This document shows positions 23,362 through 35,200 of a stretch of 64,000 nucleotides of DNA, piece after piece. This stretch comes from Labia minor (lineage: Eukaryota > Arthropoda > Insecta > Dermaptera > Spongiphoridae): positions 75,417,719-75,481,718 of the forward strand of contig OY720348.1 of the NCBI GenBank assembly GCA_963082975.1. Reading direction: 5' to 3'. The notes beneath the pieces are model-generated. The model searched no databases and was not told where the DNA came from. It was given only the letters and a program-made list of their open reading frames with translations. Each line of letters opens with the position of its first letter. Positions within the stretch are counted from its first letter, which is position 1. The position numbers were made by a program, and so were the translations under genes.

Positions 23362-23840
23362 TATGTGTGTGTGTATGTATGTAGGCAAGATTACGCAAAA
23401 ACGGTTTGAGCTAGAATGATGAAATTTGGTACATGGACATTATTCAAAATTCATAGTTTTCTATCAACTTTTGAGAAATGTAGCTCAACCGGAAGAGGGT
23501 CATTACCTACAACGTTTTGATTTTTTTTCCTCTAAAGTGACCGTAAAAATAAAAATATATGTTTGATAATTTTTCACATGATTAATAATTGTATAAAACT
23601 GCTATATATAGAATTTCAGCTTGATTGATTCGCTGAAATTACCAGAATTAATTTTTTTACACTGCAAATCTCACGCGCCAACACGTGACGTGGTGCCATG
23701 AACAAAAAGCCAAACATGCGCTGGTTTAATATTTATTATTTATAATTTATAATTAATTAAATAGAATTTAAATAAAATATAATCTATTATGTTATTTAAT
23801 CCACTTCAAATTGCGAGATAGTCGAGTGGAGACACTCCAG
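23206..23840 (-). mobile_element. Repeat family A, full copy with long (TG)n
   Basis: Runs from TTTACTATCTCGCCAGAGAT to GCGAGATAGTCGAGTGGAGA and CACTCC. The internal TG microsatellite is expanded at about 23321-23382. All landmarks listed for the 5.7-kb copy are present in reverse. Confidence 0.85.
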
Positions 23841-23910
23841 CTAATTTTATGTAATTTATAAATGTAATTCAACGAATAATTTTGAAAACGATCCAGACTA
23901 TTTAGGGCAT

Positions 23911-24258
23911 CTATATATAGCAGTTTTATACAATTTTTAATCATGTGAAAAACTATCAAACCTATATCTTTATTTTTACGGTCACTTTAGAGGAAAAAAA
24001 TTCAAAACGTTGTAGGTAATGACCCACTTCCGGTTGAGCTACATTTTTCAAAAGTTAATAGAAAACTACAAATTTTGAATAACGCGCATGTACCAAATTT
24101 CATGATTCTAGCTCAAACCGTATTTGCATAATCTTGTCTACATACATACATACACACACACATTTTTCTCAACCTTAGTGAAAGTGATTCAGGAACCTTC
24201 AAAACGTATAAAAACATCAAAATCTCAACAACGAAAATTTTCTCTGGCGAGATAGTAA
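23911..24258 (+). mobile_element. Repeat family A, right-half copy
   Basis: Begins at CTATATATAGCAGTTTTATA and ends at CTCTGGCGAGATAGTA. Only 70 bp separate it from the inverted copy at 23206-23840. Confidence 0.8.
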
Positions 24259-24857
24259 TAGAAAATAAATTGTCACATTAAATTAAATCTTTCTTTGATT
24301 TGTTCTAAATTTATTATTTTAATTGAATCCAAACCACATTTTTTATATTTATCACAAAATTATCACAAAATTGTAGATATAATTCCAATTTATATGATCT
24401 TAATATATTGGGAGAATTAGATAAATGAAGTAGAGAGCAAAAAATATTGAAAAATAGATATTCATTTAAATGAAATAAAATTATTTAATTTCCAGAATGA
24501 AAATGTAATTTTAATCTAAATGTATTCAAAATTTATAATTTCAAGATATAATTATAAATTTTAATATTAAATTTTTAAATAATAATGGAATAATAATTAT
24601 AATTATAATCATACGATCAAAGATTGGCTGAAAACATCGCTTATTTATAAATTATACGTTGAAAATATGGGAAATTTTCATCTTTGACCGCCGATTGGAC
24701 CAGGTTCCCAACCGAATTTTAAAAAACCACTTTACAATTACACATTTTTAAGTTCTAATCGAATCCAAAATCAAAATTTAAAAAATCGAAAATATTTCTG
24801 GTGACAGACACACAGACATAGATTTTAAAAACGAACTAAAAGTTTGTTGAAAATTTA
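24259..24857. other. AT-rich DNA, nothing recognised
   Basis: AT-rich, no coding signature. Confidence 0.45.
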
Positions 24858-25530
24858 TTAAACCAGCGCATGTTTGGCTCTTTGTTGACGGATATTTGTA
24901 ATGAATTAATTAATAGATTCCAAAGATGAGGATGAGAGCATTAAAAAATGAAAAATGAAATCAATGATCAAAAAGTAGATAACGTTTAGTCGTAAAAATC
25001 AAATAATTTAATCCAAAAAAAAACATAAATAATTAATTAAAATATTCATTTTAATAGAATGTGTGGATAGAAAACAAATAAATAATATTTCTAATTATTA
25101 TTAATTAATAAAATACTTATTAATGAATTACCTGGCCAGGAGGACGGACACTCAGCCCAACCGAACACATTCACTTTGCAATGTAAACTAAAAGATTTTA
25201 TTAAATAAATATTAAAATAAATAAATTCTAATTCTATTTTTATTTATCTTCTGTTTTTCCATGAAATTTGGCTGAGTGACTTATCGCTCTCATTACTGGA
25301 ATTGGGCTGGTGAGCTCCCTTTTACTTTTTATTTCAAGCAAAATAATATTATCGAATGTATATTATAATCATAATTTATTTTATTTATTTTCTAAAATAA
25401 TTTAAAAAAGAATATATTGACTGATAATCATTTTTTAAGAATCCGATATTTATTAAATAAAATAAATAAATTATAAAATATATTATATTTATAATTATTA
25501 TTAATATATATATATATATATTAAATTATT
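24858..25530 (+). repeat. 673-bp duplicated block, copy 2
   Basis: Near-identical to 2571-3243 at a constant offset of 22287 bp. The left boundary again falls in the AACCAGCGC part of family A, but here no family A terminus precedes it. The right boundary falls after the (AT)n run. Confidence 0.85.
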
Positions 25531-25886
25531 AAAATATTAAATTAAAATAATACATATTACAAAAAAAAGTATTATATTAATTGTACCTACATTTTTTCCA
25601 TTCTACAATAAGAGAAAACTGAAAATACAAATTATAAGTGAACCAATATAAAAAAAAATAATTCTATTCAATATTGTGATAAATATATAATATATATATA
25701 TATATATATAATTACAAATATATTACAATATATGTATATGGAGCATTTTTCCATTTAAACCTATTTATACAATATGGTTTATTAAATATTAATTTATAAA
25801 TATTATAAATCACTATATTTAAATATATGTTTGAAGATTAATATAGATTTATGGTGAAGTTTCCAGTCGATATATATTTATATAAT
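25531..25886. other. AT-rich DNA with (AT)n run
   Basis: An (AT)n run lies near 25688-25710; nothing else is recognised. Confidence 0.5.
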
Positions 25887-26134
25887 ACGAGGGTGGGATG
25901 AATAGTTTCCGGCCTGACCAAGAAAAACGATGTTTTTAAATTTTTTTTTTTTTTTTGCTTTATTTTTTACATAATTTCCATCAAAACTGATACATTTCTC
26001 ATAACGGTGTTCTAATTAATTAGTTGGTTAAATTTAATTTAATTTAATTTAAGTCTCATCAACAGTCATGAATCGACGCAAAAATTCGTTTGGATTACGC
26101 CTACAGCTCCAAATTGTCGGTAGAAATGGTTTTA
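25887..26134 (-). mobile_element. Mariner M1, truncated copy, inverted
   Basis: Has the 3' TIR (GAGGGTGGGATGAATAGTTT) and the C-terminal codons. Through the AT filler it continues into VDET, RRNPNEF and a little further before breaking off in TTTTAGAAGATATATAT. Confidence 0.8.
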
Positions 26135-26161
26135 GAAGATATATATTAGATATATAAAATA

Positions 26162-26620
26162 TACAAGGTTGGGGTGAAAAGTTTCCGGCCTGACCAAGAA
26201 AAACGATGTTTTTATATTTTTTTTTTTTGCTATTGCAACATAACTCCATCAATACTGATACATTTCTCATAATGGTGTTCTAATTAAATTAATTAATTTA
26301 ATTAATTAAATAATTAGTTAAATTTAATTTAATTTAAGTCTCATCAACAGTTATGAATCGACGCAAAAATTACGCCTACAGCGCCAAATAGTCGGTAGAA
26401 ATGTTTTTTCGAATCAGTTTTTGGTCTGATGTTAGCAAACGCGGTACCCACGTTGCACACAGCTTTCCATGTTCAAAGGCTTGTGCAAAATATTTCGCAC
26501 ACGTTCAGCTGACATCGTACAGTTCTCAGCTATCTTGAATGTTGAAAAATAAAGCAAAAAAAAAAAAAAAATTAAAAATATCGTTTTTCTTGGTCAGGCC
26601 AGAAACTTTTCACCCTCGTA
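26162..26620 (-). mobile_element. Mariner M1, full-ended copy, inverted
   Basis: TA-flanked with ends AAGGTTGGGGTGAAAAGTTT and AACTTTTCACCCTCG. The minus strand keeps the helix-turn-helix part and the C-terminus around the same AT-filled deletion seen in the 6.8- and 20.1-kb copies. It sits 28 bp after the truncated copy in the same orientation. Confidence 0.88.
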
Positions 26621-26653
26621 TATATACTATATATATTTATTTATTTATTTTAT

Positions 26654-26909
26654 GTCATATCTTTGTGGTCCCGAGTTCAAGTCCTGGGCCTCACAAGGCA
26701 ATTTATAAGCTGGGGTTTCGGAGCGAAGTCCACCAAGCCTCTGTGATCCAAATTGGTAAGCTACTTCATAAAAAGTAGCGCCTCCGATTAAGAAAATCAA
26801 GATTAAGGTTGAGAGGACCCGTTCTATGGATCACAGCTTTATCCCGCTTAGACGGCAACTACCTTGAAAGATGCTGCCCTGTAGAATTAATAATAGTCAG
26901 CGTTTTTTT
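26654..26909 (+). mobile_element. SINE S1, 5'-truncated diverged copy
   Basis: Retains the B box as GAGTTCAAGTCC, the AAAAAGTAGCGCCTCCGAT body and the terminal AGTCAGCG plus T run. The A-box part is missing. Confidence 0.75.
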
Positions 26910-27777
26910 ATTTGTTTTATGCGCATTCTGAGTGTTACTCCATCATCAGAATACGGAATATTTTTAATGGTATAATTTACATTTTTATAGAACTTGATGA
27001 GAACGAACCTTCAGCCTTAAGTTACGAAGTTCTTAACTATTAAAATTTGGATTTGCTAAATTCTATTTCAATGCTCTCCTCTTTCAAATCCATTTGAATA
27101 AGAACATAACATAATTAACATAAAAAAAAATAAATAAAAAAGTTTTTGAAATCTTATTATGTAATGGTTTTGTAGGAGAGTAGAATTGAATTTGAAATTG
27201 AAATACACGGAATATTTATAGTTGGTTGTAGTCTTTGTGGTTTGTCAAGCCACATAATTTATCAAATTAATATTATAAATGGAAAATATAGATGAGAGGG
27301 CCCGGCTGATGCTTACCTCCGCCATTTCTTTGAATTCAATTTTGCCTTTGACTCACCAATGACAGGCAGCAGTCAACTGGATAATATTGACGGCTGTATT
27401 CTCTCTCCTTCATAGAATATGGATTTCTTTTTACATAAATGAAACGAGATGTCTGGAAAACTTACAGGACATTCACCTTTTAGCTAATCATCAAAATAAT
27501 AAAAAAGGAAAAAAAATATTACCTACTCCAAAAAAACATGTTTTAAAGAGGTATTGTTTAAAAAAATAATTTTCAATAAAAATTCAATTCCATTTAAATT
27601 TATTAAATATTCTATAATTAATAAAATAACTAAGTAGCTCAAATAATATTTAAATTTTATTTTTTAATTTATTTATATGTTTTTTCATTTAATTTCAAAT
27701 TATTTTAGACAGAATTTACAATATCAATTGAAAATTTTATAACCATAAAAACAAATCTATAATATGAAAAGAATGTT
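26910..27777. other. Intergenic DNA, nothing recognised
   Basis: AT-rich with a mildly complex patch near 27290-27480. No domain or repeat recognised. Confidence 0.4.
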
Positions 27778-28350
27778 TTTACTATCTCGCCAGAATGTTG
27801 AGATTTTGATGTTTTTATACGTTTCGAAGGTTCCTGAATCATTTTCACTAAGATTGAGAAAAAGTTTGTGTATGTGTGTGTGTATGTAGACAAGATTACG
27901 CAAAAACGGTTTGAGCTAGAATCATGAAATTTGGTAAACAGGCAAAATTCAAAATTCGTCGTTTTCTATCCACTTTTGAGAAATGTAGCTCATCCGGAAG
28001 AGGGTCATTACCTACCACATTTTCATTATTTTTCTTCTAAACCGACCGTAAAAATAAAGATATAGGTTTGATAGTTTTTTACATGATTAAAAATTGTATA
28101 AAACTGCTATATATAGAATTTCAGCTTGATTCAATCGCTGAAATTACCAGAATTATTTTTTCAAATTTTTTAAAACGTTAGCTAGCAATCACGTGACTTG
28201 GTGACATCAAGAAAACCCCAAACACGGTGGTTTAATAAATATTATTTATTAATTTTAATTTATAATTTAATTAATTAAATTTAATTTAAAAATCATCTAT
28301 GTTAATTAATCCAATTCAAATTTGCAAGATGATCGAGTGGAGACACTCCA
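27778..28350 (-). mobile_element. Repeat family A, near full-length copy, inverted
   Basis: Carries a deletion inside the hairpin end (ACTATCTCGCCAG joined directly to AATGTTGAGATT). Otherwise it is complete to GATCGAGTGGAGACACTCC. Confidence 0.8.
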
Positions 28351-28835
28351 GATTTTTTATTTATAAGAGAGTAACGATATTCTAAATAAACTTTGATAGA
28401 ACAATTAATTCAATATTTGTTTATTGTTTAATTAAGGAGAAAGCAAAACAAAAGGGGTGTAATTAAGTACTGGAATCAATGAATGTTAGAGATATTTAAT
28501 TAAAGGAGGATTTTCAAAAGCTAAATACTTCATCGTTACTTCATCCTTACTTGAACATGGAAGATGTTAGCAAAGTTCAAGAAGATCAATGATCAGAATT
28601 TATAATAGAAAACAATTAGAAAAATTATTCTTTGTTCTTTCTTATAATTAAAATGTTATGTCTTTTATTGTGTACATATAAATTACATTAAACGATATGG
28701 CCACTTCCTCCTAGAAAAAGAAATAATAATAATTAAATAGAATACAATGATGAAACAAAGTAAAGCTTGTATTCGATAAATTAAAATTAATAAATATTAG
28801 GTGTAACAAAAGTTCATATACGAATTGGATGGAAT
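28351..28835. other. Intergenic DNA, nothing recognised
   Basis: No coding or repeat signature seen. Confidence 0.4.
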
Positions 28836-28839
28836 TTAA

Positions 28840-29185
28840 AAGTTATTAGAAAAAAAAACAATGAATTTAAGCCAAATATTCGCAGTTTTGTCTTAGGACT
28901 TGGCATTTATCCGCCAAAGCATGGATCCATTTCTCGAATCACTTCTGCACCTTGGAGGCGCATAACGTTGACACCTCATTTTCGTAATCCTCTTTGAAAT
29001 GCAATGTCTTGGTACCAAAGAAATGCTTCATCGGCCGAAACATAAAATAATCCAAAGGAGCAATGTCTGGGTTATACGGCGGATAAGGCCAAAAATCACA
29101 GTCAAGTTCCTTCCGTTATTGCTTGGCGCTAAAAGTGTAGTCGAGCGTTTCGAGCTGAAAAATTACTTCTCAATATTTAGTCAGA
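28840..29185 (-). mobile_element. Mariner transposase relic, catalytic-region fragment
   Basis: The minus strand encodes YPPYNPDIAPLDYFMFRPMK with the second-Asp motif, then HFFGTK, LHFKEDYENEV and a worn C-terminus around WIHALADK. The family differs from M1 and from the 15.9-kb element. No inverted ends are visible. The right side is abutted by a truncated family A copy. Confidence 0.8.
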
Positions 29186-29212
29186 CCCTTCCAATTCATT
29201 GTATCAGCAAAT

Positions 29213-29525
29213 TGTGTGTATGTATATAGACAGATTACGCAAAAACGGTTGGAGCTAGAATAATGAAATTTGGTATACGGGCATTATTCAAAATTTGTAG
29301 TTTTCTATCAACTTTTGAGAAATGTAGCTCAACCGGAAGAAGGTCATACCATTACCTACCACGTTTTGACTTTTTTTTCTCTAAAGTGACCGTAAAAACA
29401 TGCGCTGGTTTAATAAATATTATTTATTAATATTAATTTATAATTAATTAAATTTAATTTAAATATAATCTATTATGTTATTTAATCCAATTCCAATTGC
29501 GAGATAGTCAAGTGGAGACACTCCG
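29213..29525 (-). mobile_element. Repeat family A, internally deleted copy, inverted
   Basis: Starts within the TG-rich middle, jumps from GTGACCGTAAAAA to ACATGCGCTGGTTTAATA, and ends at the CACTCC terminus. Confidence 0.75.
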
Positions 29526-30021
29526 GCTTATTTTTTTTGTTTTTTAAACCTTTTACTAATTTCAAAAAGAGACTATATTTTATAACTCTGTTTAATAACT
29601 AAGACTGAACACCTTTGTCTCTGTTTCAAACGGAAGGTCACCGGGTTTGTGTCACAATTTCAAATATTTTTTTTATCCTATATGCTTACTATTTTTATTG
29701 AAACGCAATGTCGAATAAAAACCAGCCTTGAAAGTTAAAATGTAGGAGGCATCTATCTTTCATAAACAATCAGGCGTTATTCTAAACAAACAGAAAATAA
29801 ACAGTAAAAAGAAAAAAAAAGTTATTTAATTAATAAAACTAGATTATTAAAGGTAATAATTCTTCAGTGTTCTTTTTGTAAGATTAAATTCAACCTTTTC
29901 TTTTTTATTTGAAATAAATAATTAAAGTCGAACACATTCAATAATTCATTATCTCGATACCTTCTATAGAATCGTAAATCTATATATCACCGTAAATAAA
30001 ACCTTTGATTTTTTTAGATTC
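29526..30021. other. Intergenic DNA, nothing recognised
   Basis: AT-rich, no coding or repeat signature. Confidence 0.4.
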
Positions 30022-30130
30022 TACGAAAGAACACCACCTATCAAGGCGGTTATCGCCTAAGCGGGGTAAAGGTGTTCTTTGATCAATAAAACGGATCTCC
30101 TCTCAACCTTTATCTAGATTTTCTTCTATA
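30022..30130 (-). mobile_element. SINE S1, degenerate fragment
   Basis: Antisense S1 3' portion: CACCTATCAAGGCGGTTATC, TTGATCAATAAAACGG and CTCTCAACCTTTATCTAGAT. Little else survives. Confidence 0.5.
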
Positions 30131-30247
30131 TCATCCTAGTATCTAATATTAGGTTGAAGTCGATTCTTCAGTTCTCGTATTCTTTAATTTGTGTGTTATC
30201 TTTTCCACTGGTTAATAAAATTAATTAATATTTATATAATTTTTAAG

Positions 30248-30843
30248 TTTCTCTTCAGAAATAGTATTGCGTTCACGAAAATTTTTAATGTCGAGATTTT
30301 GATGTTTTTATACGTTTTGAAGTTTCCTGAATCATTTTCACTACTGTGTATGTGTGTGTGTGTGTGTGTGTGTGAGTGTAGACAAGATTACGCAAAAACG
30401 GTTTGAGTTAGAATAATGAAATTTGGTACATGGGCATTATTCAAAATTTGTATTTTTCTATCAACTTTTGAGAATTGTAGCTCAACCGGAAGAGGGTCAT
30501 TACCTACAACGTTTTAAATTTTTTTCCTCTAAAGTGACCGTAAAAATAAAGATATAGGTTTGATAGTTTTTCACATGATTAAAAATTGTATAAAACTGCT
30601 ATATATAGAATTTCAGCTTGATTGAATCGCTGAAAGTACCAGAATTAATTTTTTAACACTGCAAATCTCACGCGCTAACACGTGACGTGGTGCCATCAAC
30701 AAAGAGCCAAACATGCGCTGATTTAATAAATATGATTTATTAATTTTAATTTATAAGTAATTAAATTTAATTTAAATAAAATATAATCTATTATGTTATT
30801 TAGTCCAATTCAAATTGCGAGATAGTCGTGTGGAGACAATCCC
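30248..30843 (-). mobile_element. Repeat family A, near full-length copy, inverted
   Basis: All landmarks are present; the hairpin end has mutated to TCTCTTCAGAAATAGTA. There is a short internal (TG)n at 30351-30374. Confidence 0.82.
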
Positions 30844-31216
30844 GCTTATTTTTATACTCGTATACATCACAGACGGTAAGTCTATCAAATTCTCAGAACT
30901 AAAGCGATGACACTGGAATTAGAGAAAATAGAGAAGGGATTGAGGAATGGAGATTAGAAGAAAATCTTAGGCTGGTCATGCATTCCCTCGGAGAGTGGGG
31001 AAAGTTGCATGGGCAGTGAACACCACCACTCCCTTACCCATCGAGATTGTAGGCGGTATCGGTTCGCTACCCCACCGAACTTATATATATTACGAATGAA
31101 AAAAATAAATAAAATAAATATTTTTTTTTTAAATACTTTAGATAAATCAAAAGGATAGGATATGGATATACAGATAAATTCTATTTTTATTTTAGTATAT
31201 CTTTTAAAAAGTAAGC

Positions 31217-31712
31217 AATTGACCTGTGGTCAGGCGCAGAACCGACCGACGGTTTGAAATAAATTAATTTCCAGCTACAGAAACAATTTCAAATAATTTT
31301 AATGTATCTATTAATGCAATAAAAAACAGATAGGGATAGAACATAAATATTTTTAATTTTATTTTATTTATAATATATAAGGAGGCGTTGGTTGTGACGC
31401 CATGAAATCTGGGTGACGTCCTATTATTTTAAATTAAGAAAAAACTAATAAAGATGATTTTTCCCGAGGATAAAACCAATGCAAAGTTCCAGATATACAT
31501 CAAAAGCTGATCAATTCATCATATTGATGCATTAAGTAAATATGCCAAATTTTATCAAAATCCGTTGAGCCGTTCAAGCTGTACACATCTATACTGACGG
31601 ATGGACAGACGGACAGACTCATGCTAAAAATCCTTTGGAGATCTGTAAAAATCTCCGTATGTGAAATTTGGTGTGAAAACAATACCTCCCTTACTATCGT
31701 CGGTCGGTATAA
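31217..31712 (+). mobile_element. Repeat family B, internally deleted copy
   Basis: Both ends are present (TTGACCTGTGG and CGTCGGTCGGTA), but the first GTGAAATTTGGTGTGAAAA block and the CGTCGATCGCTAA part are missing. Confidence 0.75.
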
Positions 31713-32248
31713 ATTAAAAGCACAAAATAATGTAAATAAATAAATATTTTATTATTTAAAAATTTTATCTGCCTACTAATAATAAATAAAAATTTCAAAA
31801 AATAAATTGAAAATAGAAAATATTGAATTTTCATATTTTAAATTAATCAATGTACAAATGTAATTCAATATTTTATTTTAATAATAAAATATTTAAGATT
31901 ATTATTTCCTCTTTGATAAATATAGAAATATATATATATATATTTCTTTTTTTTAAATTATGAATAAATTTTTTTAAATTATGAATAAATCGAACGTAGT
32001 ATTTATTTATTTATTTATTTTGAATCTTTATGAAAAATAATATTTTAAATTTAGAACTTTCTTATTTATTTGTTTTTGGATCGAAATAAATTCTATAATT
32101 TCTAGATCTTCGTATATTTTCGTTTCTTAATGATAGCATTTAATAAATAAATCGAATTTAGCTGGTCCTTGCATAAGCATATTAAACTGGTTTTATTTAT
32201 TCATTTTATAATTATTTTGTTAAACTGATTTCGAAAGGGTGAGAGAGA
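31713..32248. other. AT-rich DNA, nothing recognised
   Basis: No coding or repeat signature. Confidence 0.45.
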
Positions 32249-32499
32249 AAGTGGTGTATTGGGAGGGGAACGCGTTCCCTTACCTTTTTTCAGAATCGGA
32301 ACGCGTTACAGTATTTTTTTATGTCCCGACAACCCCCCCTTTAATCTACTGTTAAAATTTATTTGTGTTAATTAATATTTTGTATAGTAAGAATAAGAAA
32401 AAATAAAAACTTAAATGGAAAAAAATAATTTGTTGAAAATATGACTTTTTTGATCCCACTATGCGTTCCCTTACTTCTTATTTTACCAATACATCACTG
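32249..32499 (-). mobile_element. hAT MITE H1, copy 2, inverted
   Basis: Starts GTGGTGTATTGGGAGGGG, with the first two bases mutated, and ends CCAATACATCACTG. Flanked by GAGAGAGA on both sides, an exact 8-bp match, although the simple sequence makes it less informative. Confidence 0.85.
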
Positions 32500-33075
32500 G
32501 AGAGAGACCTTCCAAAGGATCCCATTGGGTTTCCTTTAGCTTATTGGGATGTTATAATCATAAAAGGGATCTTCATAGTCTACAGATAATAAATTAATAA
32601 TAATTTTGAATTGATTTTTATTAAATAATTGATTTTTTTCCATTTTTCCTCCAAGAATTGAAATAAATTTCTTCTCTCTGAAAATAATTAATTAAAATCA
32701 AAAATGACACTATGCATGTTGCATGTCTGAGAAACTATCCAGGTGAACAAGGTGTGATGGAGACGCCTACATCTTCTCGCCTTGAAACCTACATTCATTC
32801 AATTGATCTAGGAAATCAACATACAATTCCTATTCTCTGTAAATAATAATGCAATGAATCTATAATAGAAAATTCAATGAAACAATTTATTTTATTTTAT
32901 ATTTATATAGCTTAAATAAATTTTGAAAAATACATAACCACATTTAACTTAGAATGCCATTATAGTTATCTACAGATGAATCTAGAATTAAAAATAGGCC
33001 GATGGGGGTAAGCCCTTTTGGTTGTGAAAACAAATGACACATATTATTAAGCAACATGGTATTTATAATATAATA
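32500..33075. other. Intergenic DNA, nothing recognised
   Basis: No coding or repeat signature. Confidence 0.4.
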
Positions 33076-33343
33076 GGAGGCAGCTAGCCAAGAATGTAGC
33101 ATAGCAATTTTCTACACAAGAAGTCGGCGTTCGATTCCAACAAAGAACAAATTTTTCTAATTTAACATCAGCTGCCTCTGGCTCCAGGAAGTGTCAGTTC
33201 CTGGTTCTATACAGACGGAAGGCAACGGGAAACCACCGCATTAACATTCCCAAGAAAAATTATCATGACTGGGCAGCTTCTAAGGCTATCCTAGTCATGA
33301 TGATAGCCAAACTCCGAAAGGGAGACGGCACCTTAAGAAGAAG
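33076..33343 (+). mobile_element. SINE family S2, copy 1
   Basis: About 268 bp, starting GGAGGCAGCTAGCC. A tRNA-like head carries an A-box-like TAGCCAAGAATG and a B-box-like CGTTCGATTCC. The body includes CAGCTGCCTC, GGAAGGCAACGGGAAACCAC, CATTCCCAAGAAAAATTATC and ATGACTGGGCAGC. The end is CCTTAAGAAGAAG. The second copy lies at 35983. Two equal-length copies with a Pol III-like head support a SINE. Confidence 0.75.
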
Positions 33344-33424
33344 AATATAATATATAATATTCTGTATTATTATAGTGATTATAACCTAATTTTGTATCGA
33401 TTCATTATTTTATAATTATTAAAT

Positions 33425-33515
33425 AGAGAAGGAGCAGCCTCTGCCTATCGCTGGACCGACCGCATGAATATACATATAATATAGGTGTATATATATATAG
33501 GCTGCTCCTCCCTCC
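33425..33515. repeat. Hairpin-forming inverted repeat
   Basis: GAGAAGGAGCAGCCT and AGGCTGCTCCTCCCTC are inverted around a spacer of about 55 bp with AT runs. An (AT)n run follows. No mobile element is recognised. Confidence 0.6.
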
Positions 33516-33518
33516 TCT

Positions 33519-33554
<36 letters not shown>

Positions 33555-33799
33555 TGATAAGTTATTTAAGGGTTAATATTTAAATGGATAAATTAATTTT
33601 ATAAAATAAGGTGAAAGAGTAATAGAAAGAGTAATAATAATAATAATAGGCTAAATCCAATATACGTTCAACTTTCCCAAACCAAGAGAAGTATAGAAGA
33701 GATCCATTCTTTTGAAATGGTGTTTTTTCACTTGAACCAATGCGTATGGCCCGGAAGCCTCAAGTCTCTCTCACTACGAAAACATACATACATAAAAAT

Positions 33800-34293
33800 C
33801 TGGAGTGTCTCCACTCGGCTATCTCGCAAATTTGAATTGGATTAAATAACATATATTATATTTAAATTAAATTAAATTAATTATAAATTAAAATTAATAA
33901 ATATATATAATAAACCAACGCGTGTTTGGCTCTGTTGATAGCACTACGTCACGTTCTGGCGCGTGATTGCCAGTCAACGAGTTAAAAAATTTAAAAAATT
34001 AATTCTAGTACTTTCAGCGATTTGAAAAAAATAATTTAGGTACTTTCAGCGATTGAATCAAGCTGAAATTCTATATATAGCAGTTTTATATAATTTTTAA
34101 TCATGTAAAAAACTATCAAACCTATATCTTTATTTTTACGGTCGGTTTAGAAGAAAAATAATGAAAATGTGGTAGGTAATGATCCGGATGAGCTACATTT
34201 CTCAAAAGTTGATAGAAAATTACGAATTTTGAATAATGCCCGTGTACCAAATTTCATGATTCTAGCTCAAACCGTTTTTGCGTAATCTTGTCT

Positions 34294-34347
<54 letters not shown>

Positions 34348-34467
34348 GCAGACAATTTTCTCAACCTTAGTGAAAATGACTCAGGGACCTTCCAAACGTA
34401 TAAAAACATCAAAATCCCGACATCGGAAAATTTTCGTAATCGCAATACTATTTCTAGCGAGATAGTA
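33800..34467 (+). mobile_element. Repeat family A, full-length copy
   Basis: Complete from TGGAGTGTCTCCACTCG to the TAGCGAGATAGTA end. A partial internal duplication of the GGTACTTTCAGCGATT segment lies near 34010-34060. The CA microsatellite is at 34304-34324, followed by (TA)n. Confidence 0.85.
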
Positions 34468-35200
34468 AAAATGTAAGTAATATATTTAAATCACTTCCTT
34501 AATTTTACAATACAATCTCAGTTTAGTTCTTATTTGCATGTTAATTTAATTATAAAAATTATTTGAAAAAAAAATTTATTTTTTTTGATCATCTGATAAC
34601 CAATCATAATAAGAAAGAACAATCAGCGGTTAATCCTATTAGAATCAATTATATATAAACTATGATTATTTTTTAATAATTTAACAAATAACATAAATAA
34701 TAAACAGTGGTTGCTTTTTTTAATATTTACATTCTTTTTAATTAATAACATTATTTCTCTTTTACAATTGAACTGAACTTTTTAATTAAAATTTGTTTTT
34801 TTTTTAAATATATATATATATATATAATATGGAGATTAGGATTATAAATTAAATAACCAAATCGATGTACCTTAAATACAAGCAAATTTTATTAATTAAA
34901 ATAAGATAAAAAATATACAATTTTAAGAGCGATTTGCTTACCTTAAATACAAGCAAATCGATTTTTATAGTTATTTGTTTTATCAATGAAATATAATATA
35001 ACAAAATTTAATATATTAAAAAGATTTATAAATTAGAATGAATTTTCTATGAAAAGAAAAATATATCATATTATAACATAAACGAATTTCAGTCCGGCAA
35101 CTTAAAATATACAAGAAAATTAAATAACTAACTAATTAAATAATTCAAATTATACAAATGTTATTTACATATATATATTAAAAAAAACAAATCGGGGCGG
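34468..35200. other. AT-rich DNA, nothing recognised
   Basis: The text CTTAAATACAAGCAAAT occurs twice (about 34872 and 34943). Otherwise nothing is recognised. Confidence 0.45.

Noticed and set aside
23321..23382. Could the TG tract be a regulatory or Z-DNA element
   Set aside because: The tract sits at the same internal position in several family A copies, so it is part of the repeat and not locus-specific.
34254..34476. Sense and antisense frames over CA/TA microsatellite
   Set aside because: They are translations of the family A repeat and its microsatellite.
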